Shown: piece by piece, positions 38,399 through 47,745 of the stretch
Numbering within the stretch: position 1 is the first letter of the stretch
Layout of the letters: every line of letters starts with the position of its first letter
Source of the DNA: Pseudomonas sp. TH31
GTDB lineage: Bacteria > Pseudomonadota > Gammaproteobacteria > Pseudomonadales > Pseudomonadaceae
DNA: 64,000 nucleotides
Assembly (NCBI RefSeq): GCF_016650815.1
Contig: NZ_JAEKEZ010000033.1
Coordinates: forward strand, 248,001 to 312,000
Reading direction: 5' to 3'
Program-made: the position numbers and the translations under genes
The notes under the pieces: generated by a model
Seen by the model: the letters and a program-made list of their open reading frames with translations, nothing else
What the model was told of the DNA's origin: nothing
The model's database searches: none

Positions 38399-38995
38399 GT
38401 GATTAAGAAGAGATTGGGTCGCGAAGAAAGTCAGCAAGTAACAAGAGACAAGTTATTCGATACCGCCACTGATCTTATGGTTAGGAAAGGCTTTCACGCC
38501 GCCAGTGTCAACGCTATATCTGAGGAGGCCGGCTTTTCAAAAGGCGCTTTTTTTTCAAATTTTACAAGCAAGTCAGACTTGCTTCTGCAATTGACCCAAA
38601 GATTCAAGCGAGTTGAAATCGACCGCTTGGGTGTTACCCTGGCTTCTGGATATTCATCAGAAGAACTGGCGCATGGATTGAACGCTTATATTGATACGCT
38701 TAAAAACAATACCAGTTGTGCGATCCTTGATGCTGAACTACAACTGATTGCCTTGCGTGATGAGGAGTTTTCAGCGCATTACTATGCCCTGCATCAGGAA
38801 AACAGTGAGGCGTTGGGCAAGTTGATTACGATTATATTCAGCCATGCAGGCAAGAAGCCTCCTTTGGAATGTGCCACCCTTGCAAAGACATTCACCGCTC
38901 TGTCGGAAGGTTTGATACTGCAAGGGCATAAAGACCCGGCGTCTGAAATAAAATTGGTATTGAACTCGCTTATCCAGACAGCAGAGCCCTTATAG
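38399..38995 (+). CDS. TetR-family transcriptional regulator
   Basis: A 198-aa repressor. The N-terminal helix-turn-helix (ATDLMVRKGFHAASVNAISE; GFSKGAFFSNFTSKSDLLLQ) is classic TetR; the C-terminal domain would bind a small ligand. The GTG at 38399 is chosen since GAGGAG lies ~11 bases upstream; a TTG at 38378 is in frame but precedes that site. It is divergent from the SDR-to-SRPBCC cluster, so it probably controls it, perhaps in response to the product. Confidence 0.85.
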   Translation: MIKKRLGREESQQVTRDKLFDTATDLMVRKGFHAASVNAISEEAGFSKGAFFSNFTSKSDLLLQLTQRFKRVEIDRLGVTLASGYSSEELAHGLNAYIDTLKNNTSCAILDAELQLIALRDEEFSAHYYALHQENSEALGKLITIIFSHAGKKPPLECATLAKTFTALSEGLILQGHKDPASEIKLVLNSLIQTAEPL

Positions 38996-39504
38996 AATAT
39001 TTGCCAATCTTGGGAAGCATGCATTGTTCACATGTCCGGGGCTCAGATCTCGGACAGGATGCGAGCGGTTTTTCACTGTGTCCCGACAACTTTTTGGTGC
39101 CGTTTTCGCGAACTGGAAAACCTCCATTGGTTGTGACGGTGCATTGCTGCTTTATACCTATTGAAATATGTAAAAGTACGCTCGGCGAAACACCGGAAGG
39201 TCACTTCGGACAACTGCTCAGCCGCTCCAGAGCGAATGCCACGGGTGAATATTTTGTCCTGAATTCCATCGTGCCGGAGCAGGAAGTTGTCCGTAACCTT
39301 AGTGCTGCCAATGGCGGTATCGATCAGGCTTTCAGCTTGATCATGAGCTGGTCGGCGTGGCGCCCGATACCCACGAAGCCTGGCATTCGAGCATCGAGTC
39401 GTTGAGTTGGCAATCATTGGCCAGGACCGTCTGAGGCAACTCAGGCAGGGTTTTGGTCGTGCAGCCACTAGCGATCAGTTCACGTATAAGTTGTTGCCCG
39501 ACTT
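38996..39504. other. Intergenic region, possible gene remnant
   Basis: No confident gene. On the minus strand a frame leaving the porin stop reads LVLEVGQQLIRELIAS and on to LECQASWVSG; one G/C added at plus-strand CCC 39363-39365 continues it as RHADQLMIKLKA then stop. This may be a small protein or the tail of a decayed gene. I do not recognise it. Confidence 0.3.
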
Positions 39505-41117
39505 CTAGAACCAAGTCTCCATTTGCACACCCAATTGCCACTCGCCGCCGGACTTGAAGCCCTTCTGACCAAAATCGTCTGTGGCGCTGAAATTATCCAG
39601 GTCCCTGGACCAGTTCATGTAGGTGGCGAACAGACGCAGTTCCGGGCGAATGAAAAAGTCACCGGTCTGGGCCTTGAAGGTCGGGGCGAAGGTGAGTTTC
39701 CAATAGTCGCCCTTGGCGGCCTGGCGGCCATCGTAGCCCAATGCATTGAGGTTCATTGTTTGCCAGCTCAGCTCATATTGCATTTCGAAGTTGCTGGTCA
39801 GTTCGTTGGCCAGGCGCACGTTGAGCGTCATGTAGCGATAGTCGTCGCCGGGGACGTAACGATTCTTGCTCTGCTCGGCTATCAAGGCCGGTGCGATGCG
39901 CCAGTCCTGATTCAGGCGGGTATGGCCATAGAGCGCCAGGCGCAATGTCTGAGCCTGGTCCAGCAAGTCGCCGTCGGCACCAATGCTGTTGACCTCCGCC
40001 CCCAGCCCTTGGCCGTACAGCAGCGCCGCCTTGAAGTAGCCTTCTTGACCAAAGAAATCGGGGCGGTGGTAGGCGAGCATGCCATGGGCGCCACTCGAAG
40101 CAGGGCTGAATCCAGACTTGTTCACCCGGGTATCCCTGGCGAATTCCTGCCTGCTCTTGTCGTTCAGGCTGGCATCGTTCTGGCCTGAAGAAATGCCATT
40201 GAGCATGACCTGCCAGCGGCCCTCGTCGAAAAACTGATTGAGGGTCGCGACATAGCTGCGGATGTCCTTGTTTTCCTCGGTGCCGAAGTCACCGTAGGAA
40301 CGGCTCATCAGCGATGCATTGATGCGCCAGTCTTCAGCCAGGTGCACGTCGTAGATACCGCCGCCGGTCCCGGCCAGGAACACTATCCCCCTGTCGAGCC
40401 AATGGATATCGTAATTGTCCCGATCAAAGCGCTTGCCCGCCCACAGGGTGGCATTGCGCAGCAGGGGGCTGTCTTGAAAGGACGCCAGGTGACCAAGTTC
40501 GGCGTAGACCTGGCGCACATTGAGCGCACTTTGCGCCGCGGTCCAGTCGTTGGGCGTCTCCAGACCGTCGGCGAGCATCAGCGTGTACTTGGAGCGTGTT
40601 CCATTGGCGGCCTGGCTCTCCTTGGTGAACTTGGCTTCCATGTAGGTATCGACTTCATTGCCCAAACGGCCAACCGCGCCACCTACGGAGCCGGCGGGGG
40701 TCACGTAAGGGCCGCCGCGACCGGCACCTGATTTGTTGCTCATGATCCCGGAGCGGGCATAGCCGCCGAAGGTGAAGCCATCGCTCAAGTGCTCGGTCGG
40801 GGTGGCTGCAGGGGCGGTCGCCGCAGAAGGGCTTTGGAGGGACTGCTGATTGGCTTCTACCCGGCAACGCGTTGGTCGAGGGCGGTTTGTGCAGGCGTCG
40901 GCAGCCTGCCGGTGATTTGCTGGTTGAGGTGTTGGACTTCCTGGCGCAATCGCGCTGCATCGGCTTCGGCCATCGAGGCTCGGGCTTCGGCGGAGGAGGT
41001 CCTGGCTTCAAGTCGGGCAAGACGCTCTTCGATGCTTTGCGCCGGTGCGGCGAACAGTTGCGTGGAGAGAACCAGCAAGGAAAAGCCAGCCAAAGGCCGG
41101 CAAACCTCAGAACGCAT
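39505..41117 (-). pseudogene. scrY: Sucrose-type maltoporin ScrY (frameshifted)
   Basis: Outer-membrane sugar porin of the LamB/ScrY family. The N-terminal frame starts at 41117 (GAGGG upstream) with a signal peptide (FSLLVLSTQLFAAPA) and the ScrY-type coiled coil (IEERLARLEARTSSAEARA). The barrel lies in another frame (LSDGFTFGGYARSG through to GVQMETWF). One G added to the GGG (plus CCC 40860-40862) joins them as RVAGVEANQQSLQSPSAA, giving ~537 aa. The porin matches the sucrose permease, hydrolase and repressor genes beside it. The break is probably a sequencing loss. Confidence 0.85.
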
Positions 41118-41122
41118 AATTA

Positions 41123-41317
41123 ACCCTCTTGTTTTTGTATTCGGGTACTGCAAACACCTTTCGAACGCATCCCCGGCTCCAGTCGGGTCGGGGTTTGTGC
41201 TGGATCGTCCAGCGCGATATCAGCGCCTTTTGCACAGCGCTCCACTTGACAGCGAACCGTTTGGGGATGCGTAATGCGCTGCGATGTTAACGTTAACTCA
41301 AATAAAAACAAGAGGGT
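41123..41317. promoter_or_regulatory. Sucrose divergent control region with inverted leader repeats
   Basis: Both divergent genes, scrY and the permease, have the identical 14-bp leader AAAAACAAGAGGGT: minus strand at 41123-41136 and plus strand at 41304-41317. Each copy includes that gene's ribosome site. Between them must lie both promoters and the LacI operator. Confidence 0.6.
41286..41297. promoter_or_regulatory. LacI-type operator for sucrose genes
   Basis: A perfect 12-bp palindrome, GTTAACGTTAAC, centred on CG as in LacI/GalR operators, 26 bases before the permease ATG. It is the probable site of the repressor encoded at 44210. Confidence 0.6.
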
Positions 41318-41323
41318 CGTCAC

Positions 41324-42616
41324 ATGCAGCTTGCAGTCAAACGTGAGTACTGGCTTATCAGTGGTTTGCTGTTTTTCTTCTTCTTTTCGTGGTCATCCAG
41401 CTATTCGCTGTTCTCGATCTGGCTTCATCGAGTCATTGGCCTGAATGGCACGGAAACCGGATTTGTTTTCGCCGCCAATGCCATTGCCGCGCTGCTGATT
41501 CAGCCGTTCTATGGCGCTCTTCAAGACCGACTTGGGCTGTCCAAAAAGCTCCTGGTATGGATTGGCATCCTGCTCTGTGCCGCCGCCCCGTTTGCGATTT
41601 ATGTATATGCCAACCTGCTGGCGCAGAACGTGGTGTTGGGCGCCATGGTCGGCGCGGCTTTCCTGGCCCTTGCAATGCTCGCGGGAGTGGGCGTGATCGA
41701 GTCGTATACGGAGAGACTGTCACGTCATGCGGGCTTTGAGTTCGGGACCACCAGAATGTGGGGTTCGCTGGGCTGGGCCAGCGCGACGGGCGTCGTCGGT
41801 GTGGTTTTCAACATTGACCCGGACATCGCGTTCTACATGAGCAGCGCAGCCGGCGTCGTGTTCTTGCTAATCCTGTTTCGACTGGATTTGAGCAGGTTCA
41901 ACCAACCCGGCGTGCAAGCCGGTGAGCAAGCAGCCAAACCCGTGCGCCTGCACGATCTTTGGACATTACTGACACTGCCGCGTTTCTGGGCATTCAGCTT
42001 GTACCTGACCGGAGTGTGTGGGATCTACATGATCTACGAACAACAGTTCCCCGTGTATTTCTCCTCTTTTTTCCCGACCCCGGAAGAGGGCACCCGAGCT
42101 TATGGCTACCTGAACTCATCCCAGGTACTCGTCGAGGCGGTACTGATGCTGTTCGCCCCCTGGGTGGTCAGCCGCACGGGCGCCAAATATGGATTGATCC
42201 TGGCCGGCAGCATCATGTTCGTGCGTATTCTTGGATCCGGGCTGGCAACGCAGGCCTGGACCATCGCTGCCTGCAAGATGTTGCACGCTTTGGAGGTGCC
42301 TATCCTGCTGGTCTCGGTATTCAAATACATTTCGTTCAACTTCGATTCTCGGCTTTCCGCCTCGATCTATCTGGTGGGATTCCAGTTCGCCCAGCAATTG
42401 ACCGCAATGCTGCTGTCGCCGCTCGTGGGCTACGGTTACGACCATTTCGGTTTCTCGAGTGTTTACGTACTGATGGCTTGCCTGGTCGGCGCTTGCTTAG
42501 TGCTGTCATGGACCTTGTTGCGCACCGATCCAGTGCGCAACCTCTCCCAAGTGAAGGTTGTCGATTCGCTGGAACTCCCTGCCATGGCTCAATCCACCAC
42601 TCGTTACGAACCCTAG
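41324..42616 (+). CDS. cscB: Sucrose/oligosaccharide:H+ symporter (CscB type)
   Basis: A 430-aa MFS permease of the LacY/CscB family with twelve hydrophobic segments. It begins with the aromatic helix (YWLISGLLFFFFFSWSSSYS), and the inter-helix signature GALQDRLGLSKKLL follows helix 2. The mid-protein loop contains VRLHDLWTLLTLPRFWAFSL. The neighbouring GH32 hydrolase supports sucrose as substrate. The permease has a GAGGG ribosome site in the shared leader and lies 13 bp ahead of the hydrolase gene. Confidence 0.88.
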   Translation: MQLAVKREYWLISGLLFFFFFSWSSSYSLFSIWLHRVIGLNGTETGFVFAANAIAALLIQPFYGALQDRLGLSKKLLVWIGILLCAAAPFAIYVYANLLAQNVVLGAMVGAAFLALAMLAGVGVIESYTERLSRHAGFEFGTTRMWGSLGWASATGVVGVVFNIDPDIAFYMSSAAGVVFLLILFRLDLSRFNQPGVQAGEQAAKPVRLHDLWTLLTLPRFWAFSLYLTGVCGIYMIYEQQFPVYFSSFFPTPEEGTRAYGYLNSSQVLVEAVLMLFAPWVVSRTGAKYGLILAGSIMFVRILGSGLATQAWTIAACKMLHALEVPILLVSVFKYISFNFDSRLSASIYLVGFQFAQQLTAMLLSPLVGYGYDHFGFSSVYVLMACLVGACLVLSWTLLRTDPVRNLSQVKVVDSLELPAMAQSTTRYEP

Positions 42617-42629
42617 AAAGGACCAAGCC

Positions 42630-44104
42630 ATGCACGCTGCACTGCTGGACGAAGCGCATCGCGCCATCGAAACAAAGCTACCCGGACGCGGTAGCGACTA
42701 CCGCCTCGGTTATCATCTGGCGCCGCCGGCGGGATGGATGAATGACCCGAACGGTCTGGTTTTTTTTCGCGGTGAATATCATGTGTTCTATCAGCATCAT
42801 CCCTATTCGGCGCAGTGGGGACCGATGTACTGGGGGCACGCCAAGAGCCGCGACCTGGTGCATTGGGAACATCTGCCCATAGCCCTGGCCCCCAGCGATT
42901 CCTATGACCGAGACGGGTGTTTTTCAGGGTCGGCGGTGGTCGCGGACGATACGCTTTATCTGATTTACACCGGGCATGCCTGGTTGGGCGCGCCGGGCGA
43001 CGACCAGAACATTCACCAGGTTCAATGCCTGGCCAGCAGCACGGATGGTCTCTCGTTCAGCAAGCACGGGCCGGTAATCGAAACACCGCCCGATCCGCAG
43101 ATCATGCATTTTCGCGACCCAAAAGTCTGGCAGCGAGGCGGGCAGTGGTGGATGGCGCTTGGTGCTCGTCAAGGCGACGACCCGCAACTCCTGCTCTATC
43201 GCTCCGAGGACCTGCATCACTGGGAGTATCTGGGCTGTGCCCTGCAAGGTCAGCGTGAGCCGGACGGCTACATGTGGGAATGCCCGGATCTGTTCGAATT
43301 GGATGGCTGCGACGTTTTTCTCTATTCGCCGCAAGGTCTGAAGCCCAGTGGCTACGACAACTGGAACAAGTTCCAGAACAGCTATCGAATGGGCCTGCTA
43401 GACGACACCGGGTGCTTCAGTGAGTGCGGTCAGCTGCGCGAACTCGATTCCGGTCACGATTTCTATGCCGCGCAGACCCTGCTGGCGCCGGACGGGCGCC
43501 GCCTGTTGTGGGCGTGGATGGATATGTGGGACAGCCCGATGCCGAGTCAGGCGCAACATTGGTGTGGCGCGCTGTCGTTGCCTCGCGAGCTGAGCCGCGA
43601 CGGCGAACGGCTGCGCATGCGTCCGGCCCGGAGTTGGCAGCGCTAAGGCAGTCACGACGGACGCTGCAGATCGGCGCGGTCGAATCCCGGAGCCACACAC
43701 TCGATGTACGTGGCGCCCTGCTGGAGTTTGAGCTTGAACTGGATCTGGCCGGCAGCAACGCTGAGCGCTTTGGCCTGGCGCTGCGCTGCAGCGAAGACCA
43801 GCAGGAGCGGACATTGCTGTATTTCGATGCCATGGCCCGTCGCCTGGTTCTCGATCGGCAAAACTCGGGAGCGGGGGTGAGCGGTGTTCGCAGCGTCCCG
43901 GTGACGATGGAGCAGACGCGGATCGTGCTGCGGATTTTTCTCGATCGTTCATCTATCGAGGTGTTCGTCGACGACGGCGCCTATAGCCTTACCAGTAGGA
44001 TTTATCCACGGCCCGACAGCCTCCAGGTCAGCGCATTCGCCGTCAATGGGGTAGGGGTGTTCGGGGATACGTCTGTCTGGAACCTCGCCGATCTCCAACT
44101 CTGA
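42630..44104 (+). pseudogene. cscA: Sucrose hydrolase, GH32 (frameshifted)
   Basis: Cytoplasmic invertase that splits imported sucrose. The start at 42630 has AGAAAGGA upstream. GH32 active-site motifs are intact: WMNDPNG (nucleophile Asp), HFRDPKVW (transition-state Asp) and MWECPDLF (acid/base Glu). The catalytic frame stops after RMRPARSWQR; adding one C to CCC (43627-43629) continues as APELAALRQSRRTLQIG into the C-terminal beta-sandwich (RIFLDRSSIEVFVDDGAYSL). Repaired length is ~491 aa. Without its C-terminal domain the enzyme would probably be unstable. Confidence 0.87.
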
Positions 44105-44140
44105 ATACACCAGGGGTGCCATTCATGCAGTTTGCTGCCA

Positions 44141-44182
44141 GGCATCGTGTTGTCATGCTTTTATCAAGCATGACATGATGCC
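44141..44182. repeat. Long hairpin between cscA and its repressor
   Basis: Inner arms TGTCATGCTT (44151-44160) and AAGCATGACA (44166-44175), loop TTATC; outer arms GGCATC (44141-44146) and GATGCC (44177-44182). No T tract follows, so it is not a standard terminator. It may be an operator or a transcript-stability element ahead of the repressor gene. Confidence 0.6.
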
Positions 44183-44209
44183 CGGCCAGACAAGCAAGGG
44201 CACCCGCGA

Positions 44210-45207
44210 ATGGCTTCAGTTAAAGATGTCGCACGGCTGGCGGGGGTTTCCTTCATGACCGTTTCCAGGGCGCTTAACACCCCGGAAAAACTGAACCAGG
44301 AAACCCTGGCGAAAGTTCGTCAAGCGGTCGAGACCTTGGGCTATGTCCCCAGCCTTTCTGCTCGCAAGATCCGTGGTGGTCACTCCAGTGGCAAGACCAT
44401 TGGCGTCTTCGCGCTGGATACCGCGACTACGCCCTTCGCCGTGGAGATGCTCCTTTCAATGGAGCGTACGGCACGGGAAAACGGCTGGAACGTTTTCATC
44501 CTCAATGTGTTCGAAGCGCCACCGAGTCAGCAGGCCATCGACCTGATGCTGTCCCATCAACCCGACGGGATCATCTTCAGCGCCATGCAGTTACGCACCG
44601 TCGAGATCCCCCGGTGCTGCGCAGCCTGCCGCTGGTGCTGAGCAATTGCATGAGTTCAGAACCCGGCGTGGCCTGTTACGTGCCCGACGACGCAGACGGT
44701 CAGTATCAGGCCGTGCGACAGGTGCTGAAGCGCGGCTACCGGCATCCGTTGTGCATCAACCTGCCGCAAACCAGCCTGGCCTGGGAGCCGCGCCAGTTGG
44801 GATTGCGTCGTGCCCTCACGGAGGCCGGCATGTCCGCGGACGAGGTTCCTCAATACAACCTGTCGACCGATGACGCCTATCAGGAAACGATTGGAGTACT
44901 GGAGCACCAATTGCGGGGGTTAAAAGGAAGACCGGCTTTCGATCTGCTGATTTGTGGTAACGACCGCATCGCGTTGGTCGCTTATCAGTACTTGCTCAGT
45001 CGCGGTTTGCGTATTCCAGCCGAGGTGGCGGTTCTGGGCTACGACAATATGATCGGTGTTGCCGAGTTGTTCTATCCACCGCTGAGCACTGTGCAATTGC
45101 CGTATTACGAGATGGGGCGTCGCGCTGCCCAGTATGTGATTGAAGGCAGGAACGAAACCACGATTCACCGGGTTGAATGCCCCCTGGTTGAGCGTGAGTC
45201 TTGTTAA
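44210..45207 (+). pseudogene. cscR: LacI-family sucrose repressor (frameshifted)
   Basis: A typical LacI/GalR repressor: N-terminal helix-turn-helix (VKDVARLAGVSFMTVSRALN) and hinge, then a periplasmic-binding-protein-like domain (IGVFALDTATTPFAVEML; LLICGNDRIALVAYQYL; VAVLGYDNMIGVAELF). The frame breaks after LRTVEIP; one C added to the C5 tract (44608-44612) restores PPVLRSLPLVLSNCM. Repaired length is ~332 aa. It would bind the palindrome at 41286 and respond to sucrose or a derivative. Confidence 0.85.
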
Positions 45208-45392
45208 CAAGGATGTTGCATGGGGCGCAGTTTTTTGCAGGCGCTGAAGATAACGATGACGACGATGAAAGTGGCGAGCGCGCTTCAGACGATGGCCCGC
45301 ACAGTTCGGTAGTCGTCCGGGCGCCTTCACTCCTAACCCGGTCTGAAGCGGACCGGCAACGTGCGCGCCAGGACGCGCACCTTGCTCAGTAC

Positions 45393-46184
45393 CTACTCGG
45401 CACTTCTGTCGTTATGGCTGGAGACGAATTGCCGAAAGCGTTCGGTTGGCAAACCTTCGAACAGTTCTGCTGGCGTACCCTGGGCATCGATCAGGCCACC
45501 GTGCATGAATACCACCCGATTTGACACATGCCGGGCAAAGCCCATCTCGTGCGTGACTACAAGCATGGTGCGGCCTTCTTCGGCCAGGGAGCGCATCACC
45601 CGCAACACCTCTCCAACGAGTTCCGGGTCAAGTGCCGAGGTCGGTTCGTCGAACAACATGACTTGTGGATTCATCGCCAGCGCCCGCGCTATCGCTACGC
45701 GCTGCTGTTGTCCGCCGGACAAGTGCGCGGGGTAATAGTCGCGGCGATCGTACAGGCCGACCTTGTGCAACAGGGCCTCTGCTTCCTCGATACATTCGGC
45801 ACGGGAGCGTTTGAGGACCCGCATCGGGCCCTCAATGATGTTTTGCAGTACCGTCATGTGCGACCAGAGGTTGAAGCTTTGGAAGACCATTCCCAGGCAA
45901 CTGCGCATGCGCTCAACCTGGCGGCCGTTGCTCGGGGTCTGGCGGCCGTCGGCATGTTGCTTCATTTCGATCACTTCACCATTGACGCTAATGATGCCTT
46001 GATCCGGCGTTTCCAGAAGGTTGATGCAACGCAGAAAGGTACTTTTACCGGATCCACTGGCACCGAGGATCGAGATCACGTCGCCCTTGTGGGCTTCCAG
46101 GGAAATGCCCTTGAGGACATGTGCGCTGCCGAAGGACTTCTGAATGTTAGTTACCGACAAGGCTGAAGCGGGCTGAGTGCTCAT
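45393..46184 (-). CDS. Polar amino-acid ABC transporter ATP-binding protein (HisP type)
   Basis: A 263-aa ATPase. Walker A is LGASGSGKSTFLR, the signature is LSGGQQQRVAIARAL, Walker B is VMLFDEPTSALD and the H-loop is VVTHEMGFA. The length and the insertion after Walker A (KQHADGRQTPSNGRQVERMR) resemble HisP-like subunits for basic amino acids. It is the last gene of a four-gene operon with two permeases and a binding protein. It converges with cscR. Confidence 0.9.
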   Translation of the reverse strand: MSTQPASALSVTNIQKSFGSAHVLKGISLEAHKGDVISILGASGSGKSTFLRCINLLETPDQGIISVNGEVIEMKQHADGRQTPSNGRQVERMRSCLGMVFQSFNLWSHMTVLQNIIEGPMRVLKRSRAECIEEAEALLHKVGLYDRRDYYPAHLSGGQQQRVAIARALAMNPQVMLFDEPTSALDPELVGEVLRVMRSLAEEGRTMLVVTHEMGFARHVSNRVVFMHGGLIDAQGTPAELFEGLPTERFRQFVSSHNDRSAE

Positions 46185-46202
46185 GGCATGCTCCGTATCA
46201 AA

Positions 46203-46940
46203 TCAAGAATGGGTAGGCAGCGAAGGGCTGGCTTTTTTGATGGCGTCGACTGGCCGCTCACGCAAGTGCGGCGAGAGGCGATACTCGAGCCAGGCGACAG
46301 CACGCACGACCAGGAAATTCAGCACCAGGTAGATCAAGGCCGCGCAAATGAAAACTTCCATCGTGCGATAGGTGCGCTGGATGATCTGTTGCGCGACGCC
46401 AGTGACGTCCCAGACAGTCACCAGGCTGGCCAGCGCCGTGGACTTGACCAGCAAAATGGCTTCGGTGGAGTAGGCCGGCAGGGCCTGGCGCAGGGTAACC
46501 GGCGCAATGATCCGGCGTAGCAGTTCCCAGGGCGACATGCCCACGGCCTTGCCCGCCTCAATCTGCCCCTGTGGCACGCTGAGCAGTCCGCCGCGAATGA
46601 TTTCGGCGGTGTAACCGGCGGTACACAAGGCCAGTGAAACCACCGCGCAGCCATAGGGCGACTTGAGCAGTACCCAGGCGAAGCTGTCGCGAATGGCCGG
46701 GAACTGGCCGAGTCCGTAGTAGATCAGGAACATTTGAATCAGCAGCGGCGTACCGCGAAACAACATGATGTAGAACCGCGCTGGGTAGCTGAAAAACCAC
46801 CAGCGGCTGACCCGCAGGCTGACAATGCCGACAGACAGGGTCAGGCCGATCACCAATGAGCTGAAAAACAGTGTCAGCGTGGTGGGCAGTGCGGCCAGCA
46901 GCTTGAGCATGGTGTCCGCGAGGAACGGAAAATCGATCAT
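46203..46940 (-). CDS. Polar amino-acid ABC transporter permease (HisM type)
   Basis: A 245-aa inner-membrane permease with about five hydrophobic segments and the HEAAA-like coupling loop IEAGKAVGMSPWELLRRII. An inner-segment PLLIQMFLIYYG pattern is typical of the His/Glu/Gln/Arg/opine family. It lies 18 bp upstream of the ATPase gene. Confidence 0.9.
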   Translation of the reverse strand: MIDFPFLADTMLKLLAALPTTLTLFFSSLVIGLTLSVGIVSLRVSRWWFFSYPARFYIMLFRGTPLLIQMFLIYYGLGQFPAIRDSFAWVLLKSPYGCAVVSLALCTAGYTAEIIRGGLLSVPQGQIEAGKAVGMSPWELLRRIIAPVTLRQALPAYSTEAILLVKSTALASLVTVWDVTGVAQQIIQRTYRTMEVFICAALIYLVLNFLVVRAVAWLEYRLSPHLRERPVDAIKKASPSLPTHS

Positions 46941-46961
46941 AAGTGTCGCTCCCGACTCGAA

Positions 46962-47678
46962 CTAGACTGGGCTGCGCTGACGCGTACGGCGCACGCGAGC
47001 TTCAGCCATATGGAAAAGCCGACCGGACAGGCCAGTGAGAATGAGGTACACAGCGCCCCCGATGATGTAGAACGTGAAATATTGACGAGTGGATCCGGCC
47101 GCGACCTGACTGGCACGCATCAACTCCACCAAACCGATGACTGAAATCAACGCGGAGTCTTTCAGGCTCATTTGCCAGACATTGCCCAGTCCGGGCAGCG
47201 CGAATCGCAGCACCTGGGGGACCAGAATCCGTTTGAAGCGCATCGCACGGGTCATGCCAATGGCCAGCCCGGCTTCAAGTTCGCCTTTGGACACCGCGAG
47301 AAAAGCGCCACGGTAGACTTCAGCCTGATAGGAGCCGGAAATCAGCCCGACCGCCAACGCCCCGACCAGAAAAGGCGGCACGTCGATATAGCCTTCACCG
47401 CCGAACCAGTGGCCAACCGCGGTTACCACACTGGCTCCACCAAAGTAGAACAGGTAGATCACCAGCAACTCGGGGATCCCCCTGAACAGTATCGAGTACA
47501 GATCTCCCAGCCAGCGCAAACTGCGCTGACGGGATAGCTTGGCAGCAGCGACCAGGCTGCCAAATACCGCCCCCACCAGCAGGGCTGCCAGGGTCAATAT
47601 CACGGTCATGCCCGCTGCCTTGAGCAGCGCCATTCCCCAGCCTGAGTCACCGAAACTGAGTAGCTGCAAGAGGTTCAT
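46962..47678 (-). CDS. Polar amino-acid ABC transporter permease (HisQ type)
   Basis: A 238-aa partner permease with the coupling loop LEAGLAIGMTRAMRFKRIL and RGIPELLVIYLFYFG. The start at 47678 (MNLLQLLSFGDSGWGM) is preferred to one 12 bases upstream because a GGGA site precedes it. It is 21 bp before the second permease gene. Confidence 0.89.
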   Translation of the reverse strand: MNLLQLLSFGDSGWGMALLKAAGMTVILTLAALLVGAVFGSLVAAAKLSRQRSLRWLGDLYSILFRGIPELLVIYLFYFGGASVVTAVGHWFGGEGYIDVPPFLVGALAVGLISGSYQAEVYRGAFLAVSKGELEAGLAIGMTRAMRFKRILVPQVLRFALPGLGNVWQMSLKDSALISVIGLVELMRASQVAAGSTRQYFTFYIIGGAVYLILTGLSGRLFHMAEARVRRTRQRSPV

Positions 47679-47745
47679 AGAGGGTCCCACTTATGAAAAG
47701 GTTTAAGCAGGCCCGGCAACCTTTACGGTGCCGGGCCATTCAGAA

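Noticed and set aside
45201..45524. Acidic 107-codon frame after the sucrose repressor
   Set aside because: It overlaps the end of the transporter ATPase gene and has no ribosome site; the Asp/Glu-rich stretch comes from a GATGAC repeat-like sequence.
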